Shown here piece by piece: positions 5,474 to 8,161 of a stretch of 8,161 nucleotides of DNA; the first letter of the stretch is position 1; each line of letters starts with the position of its first letter. Origin of the DNA: Candidatus Hebobacteria bacterium (lineage in GTDB: Bacteria > Armatimonadota > Hebobacteria > Hebobacterales > Hebobacteraceae); NCBI GenBank assembly GCA_029821235.1, contig JALGTT010000048.1, forward strand, positions 1 through 8,161. The letters run 5' to 3'. A program made the position numbers and the translations under genes. The notes under the pieces are model-generated. The model saw only the letters and a list, made by a program, of their open reading frames with translations. It was not told the origin of the DNA and searched no databases.

Positions 5474-6727
5474 ATGAGAGATATCAGCCTCCAACTGCTG
5501 ACGGCCGTGCTGGCCAGCATCGGTCTGGGGATGGTGGGCTTCACCTACGGCGCGGCCTCTGCGTTCTTCATGAGCGCCGTCCTGGCGGTCCTCATCATCG
5601 TCAGTTACCTTGCCGCGCGGCTATCCGGCCGGGCGTTGACGGTGCGCCGGAGCATCAGCGACCGGGTCTACGTGTGGGACCAATTCCCGGTGTCCCTGGA
5701 GATAACCAACGAGGGCCGCCTGCCCCTGTTCTTGATCAAGGTCTCGGAGAGGCTTTCGCCCTGGCTGGTCAGCGAAACGCCGACGGATTTCATCGTCCCC
5801 GCCCTCTGGCCGGGTGAGACCACGCGGCTGTCCTATCGGCTGCGAGGCCGGAAACGGGGGGTGCATCCCATTGGACCGACGCAGGCGGTGGTCTCCGACC
5901 CCTTCGGGCTTTTCTCCCGATGGGTGGAGGTGGGTGGCTCCGCGGAGGCGGTGATCTATCCCAAGCCCATCCCGTTGGAGGGAGCGGTGGTAAGCGGGGG
6001 CAGTGAGGCCCACGCCATCTCCACCGGGGAACGCTCCCGAGGCGCGGAATCCGGCATGGAGTTCTACGGGATTCGAGATTATCAGCCGGGGGACGAACTG
6101 AGGCGGATCCACTGGCCGGCCACCGCTCACCACGGCCGGCTGACAGTGATCGAATTCGACCAGGGGGTGTCCGACAGCACCGCGGTGCTGCTCGACTGTC
6201 GGGAGGGAACCGACTACGGCTCCGGAATCGTCACCTCCCTGGAAGTCGCCGTGCAGGCGGCGGCCTCCCTTGCCAGGTGGACGCTGAACGCGGACGGAGT
6301 GTTCTTCCTGGCCTACCAGTCGGGGAATACCCCCCGCTGGCTCCAGGTGGACCGCTCGGATCGGGAGTACGAGGTGCTGGAGGCGCTCGCCAGGGTGCAG
6401 GCCGACGCCCCTCACCCGCTCGCCTCGGTGGCCGAATGGGCTCTTCCCGCCATCCTTCCGGGCACGGCGGTCTGGGTGATCACCTCCGCCCCGGACCCGG
6501 ACCTGGCGGACCTGTGCCGGAGACTCAGACAGACGGGAGCGGTTGCCTCCGTCAACGTAATGCTGCTGGAGGCAGGAAGTTTCGATCCCTCAGCGGCGGC
6601 CCCTTCTTCGGCCGAGGTCGCTGAGTGGCTGCGGCCGGCCGGCGCGCGTACGACTGTGTTTCGCAAGGAACATGACCTCGACGCGGCGCTGCGAAGCGCC
6701 ATCTCCATGCGTTCGTCGGTGGCCTGA
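5474..6727 (+). CDS. DUF58 family membrane-anchored protein
   Basis: 417 residues. Two hydrophobic segments near the N-terminus (about 7-24 and 28-48) anchor it in the membrane. The DUF58 signature follows at 196-229, reading EFYGIRDYQPGDELRRIHW and then a GRLTVIEFDQ segment. A beta-rich segment (55-160) with ITNEGRLPLFLIKV precedes it. After the signature the chain has a vWA-like Rossmann pattern (TAVLLDCREG, then GVFFLAY, then AVWVITSAPDPD), but not the full DxSxS metal site: DCREG replaces it. DUF58 proteins have no proven biochemical role and commonly occur with a MoxR AAA+ ATPase and a TgpA-like transglutaminase. The TgpA gene starts 6 bases downstream, so the two are probably co-transcribed. 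No in-frame start codon lies close upstream of ATG 5474, which fixes the start despite the weak RBS. Confidence 0.88.
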   Translation: MRDISLQLLTAVLASIGLGMVGFTYGAASAFFMSAVLAVLIIVSYLAARLSGRALTVRRSISDRVYVWDQFPVSLEITNEGRLPLFLIKVSERLSPWLVSETPTDFIVPALWPGETTRLSYRLRGRKRGVHPIGPTQAVVSDPFGLFSRWVEVGGSAEAVIYPKPIPLEGAVVSGGSEAHAISTGERSRGAESGMEFYGIRDYQPGDELRRIHWPATAHHGRLTVIEFDQGVSDSTAVLLDCREGTDYGSGIVTSLEVAVQAAASLARWTLNADGVFFLAYQSGNTPRWLQVDRSDREYEVLEALARVQADAPHPLASVAEWALPAILPGTAVWVITSAPDPDLADLCRRLRQTGAVASVNVMLLEAGSFDPSAAAPSSAEVAEWLRPAGARTTVFRKEHDLDAALRSAISMRSSVA

Positions 6728-6733
6728 ACGAGT

Positions 6734-8161
6734 ATGCAAGTCCGGATAGGGAACAACGCGGCTGCGAGAGCACCCCAGGCAGAGGATTGGCGCGACCGGG
6801 CGCTCCTCTACGGCGCGGCGACGGCGGCGCTCGCGCTCCCACCGCTCACCTGGGGCATCGCCACCAATGACCTGTCCTCCGGGGGCTTGGGCGCGCTCCT
6901 CGCCATGATCGGCGTCATCACCAGCGCGCGATTGTCTCGCCAGCGAACCCAGGCCATAGTGCCGGTTGCGGTCTTCCTGGGGGCGGCCGCGATGGGCGTG
7001 TGGTGGCTGATCGTCAGTCGCGCGGAGGTGGGAGCCACCACCGACCAACTGTTCGGCGCCGACCCGGGGATGGCGATGGCCCAGCGCATGTGTCTGCTGA
7101 TGATCGGCCTCAGCTTCTGCGCGGTGAGGCCAGGCATGATAGCCCTGGCGTTGGTGCCCGGTCTCACCGTGTTCGGGCTCGCCAGCGGCCGGCTCGACCC
7201 TCTCGCCTCGGCGACGATGTTCTGCCTGTTCACGATCCTCGTGATGGTAGTGCTGGCGTGGGGGATGTTGTCTCCCCAGGAGGTGCGGGCGGTGATCGGG
7301 GGCGAGGCCGGGACTTCCCTCTACCTGGGCCCGAGGGGAGGCCCCGCCACCCGGCATTGGCGCTCTCGCCATCTGCTCTCGGTGGCGGGGGCGTTCGTGA
7401 TCTGTGTCGTCCTCGGCTATGGGCTCTCGCTTCCGGTCACCGCCTTCTCCGACCTCTACCGCTGGCCGATTCTGATGGCGATAACCCCGGAGGGAACGGA
7501 GAGGATGTCCTTTGGGTTCACCGCCTCCACCCAGGCAAATCAGTTCCCGGTGGGCACCGGGCCCGAGGCGCTGAGCGATGAGCCCATTCTGGTGGTGTAC
7601 GGGGACCCTGCGCCCTATTGGCGCGGATTGGTGTACGACCAGTACACAGGATCGTCTTGGACCCGGTGGCGGCGCTCCGAGGCGGTTCCCATGAAGGACG
7701 GTGTGACGGACCTTTCTGATCGGTTCTCTGGCCCGCCCGACAACGAGACGCGCGCCTACAGGGTGAGATCCGAGGTCATGCAGCCGCTGGTGATCTACGC
7801 CCCCGGCCAGGTTCGGCGAATTGTCCTGCCTCCGAACGTGCCGTTCGAACTGGAGGTCGACCCGTCCGGCTGTGTCTCCGTCCCCGGGAAATTCATGTGG
7901 CCGGGCGACGTGTATGAGGTCATCTCCGCGCCGCTCCCATCCAGTATGTCGGACGGTAGTAACGAGGAGGAGCCGGGCAAGGCGTATCTTTCGGTTCCGG
8001 TCAGCGCCTCGCGGGTGGCAAAGCTCGCCCACGAGATAGCCGGAGACAAACCCACCCCAAGGGCCAAGCTGGATGCTCTAGTTGCATACCTTCAGAACAA
8101 CCTCGTGTACGACCTGAACGCACCCCCGGTGCCCCGCGGCCGCGATGCCGCGGATTACTTC
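6734..8161 (+). CDS. TgpA-type (DUF3488) membrane transglutaminase-like protein, N-terminal part
   Basis: The frame is open from ATG 6734 to the window end: 476 residues with no stop. Hydrophobic segments at about 24-42, 49-65, 74-95, 118-130, 133-151, 158-178 and 213-234 suggest six or seven membrane helices, as in the TgpA N-terminal domain. An extracytoplasmic region follows with the family motif YWRGLVYDQYTGSSW (295-309). From about residue 440 the transglutaminase core begins: NNLVYDLNAPPVP (455-467) and DAADYF (471-476), the usual lead-in to the G-x-C catalytic cysteine. The Cys-His-Asp triad and the expected C-terminal helix and DUF4129 tail lie beyond the edge, so activity cannot be judged. 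Homologues are membrane proteins with a periplasmic or external papain-like core; TgpA of Pseudomonas aeruginosa is essential for viability. It shares the reading frame of the DUF58 gene, separated only by that gene's TGA and 6 bases. No strong RBS is seen, so translational coupling is likely. Confidence 0.88.
   Translation, partial: MQVRIGNNAAARAPQAEDWRDRALLYGAATAALALPPLTWGIATNDLSSGGLGALLAMIGVITSARLSRQRTQAIVPVAVFLGAAAMGVWWLIVSRAEVGATTDQLFGADPGMAMAQRMCLLMIGLSFCAVRPGMIALALVPGLTVFGLASGRLDPLASATMFCLFTILVMVVLAWGMLSPQEVRAVIGGEAGTSLYLGPRGGPATRHWRSRHLLSVAGAFVICVVLGYGLSLPVTAFSDLYRWPILMAITPEGTERMSFGFTASTQANQFPVGTGPEALSDEPILVVYGDPAPYWRGLVYDQYTGSSWTRWRRSEAVPMKDGVTDLSDRFSGPPDNETRAYRVRSEVMQPLVIYAPGQVRRIVLPPNVPFELEVDPSGCVSVPGKFMWPGDVYEVISAPLPSSMSDGSNEEEPGKAYLSVPVSASRVAKLAHEIAGDKPTPRAKLDALVAYLQNNLVYDLNAPPVPRGRDAADYF

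Noticed and set aside
6590..8032. 480-codon minus-strand open frame opposite the TgpA gene
   Set aside because: The plus strand encodes a coherent membrane protein with the TgpA motif in frame to the window end. The antisense product is His/Arg/Gly-rich with no recognisable domain.

Overview
The window is GC-rich bacterial DNA (clearly above 60% GC by eye) with four protein-coding genes, two of them cut by the window edges, plus one regulatory intergenic region. I found no rRNA, tRNA, CRISPR, insertion sequence or phage gene. A secreted protein with three S-layer homology (SLH) domains, a B. subtilis-type lysA start and a DUF58/TgpA gene pair suggest a free-living bacterium of an SLH-bearing lineage. 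Armatimonadota or a similar deep-branching phylum is my best guess, but it is an inference from domain style and not a proven assignment.

Layout. Positions 1-156 are the 3' end of a plus-strand gene, followed by a good intrinsic terminator (226-264). Converging on it from the minus strand is a large gene (280-3513) for a secreted metzincin-like zinc metalloprotease. Its domains run: signal peptide, protease domain with HEMGHIFGAAD and a Met-turn, a calcium-binding DTDTDG segment, several Ig-like domains, three SLH domains and a C-terminal beta domain. Positions 3514-4076 are a divergent intergenic region. Its left 300 bases hold only weak inverted repeats. Its right part has a sigma70-type promoter (3814-3842), a possible 25-codon leader ORF (3872-3949) and a set of mutually exclusive hairpins (3912-4011) ahead of lysA. 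The lysA gene (4077-5387) encodes diaminopimelate decarboxylase. After an 86-base gap come a DUF58 protein (5474-6727) and, 6 bases later, a TgpA-type membrane transglutaminase (6734-8161) that runs off the right edge just as its catalytic domain begins.

How the genes fit together. LysA makes lysine from meso-diaminopimelate, a peptidoglycan precursor. The SLH protein would sit at the cell surface bound to wall polymers. The DUF58/TgpA pair is a membrane-associated module usually found with a MoxR AAA+ ATPase, which is absent from this window. An envelope theme is therefore possible, but only DUF58 and TgpA look co-transcribed.

The most interesting item is the lysA leader. Promoter, short ORF and alternating RNA pairings have the geometry of a transcription attenuator, and I could not match it to the lysine riboswitch or a T-box by eye.
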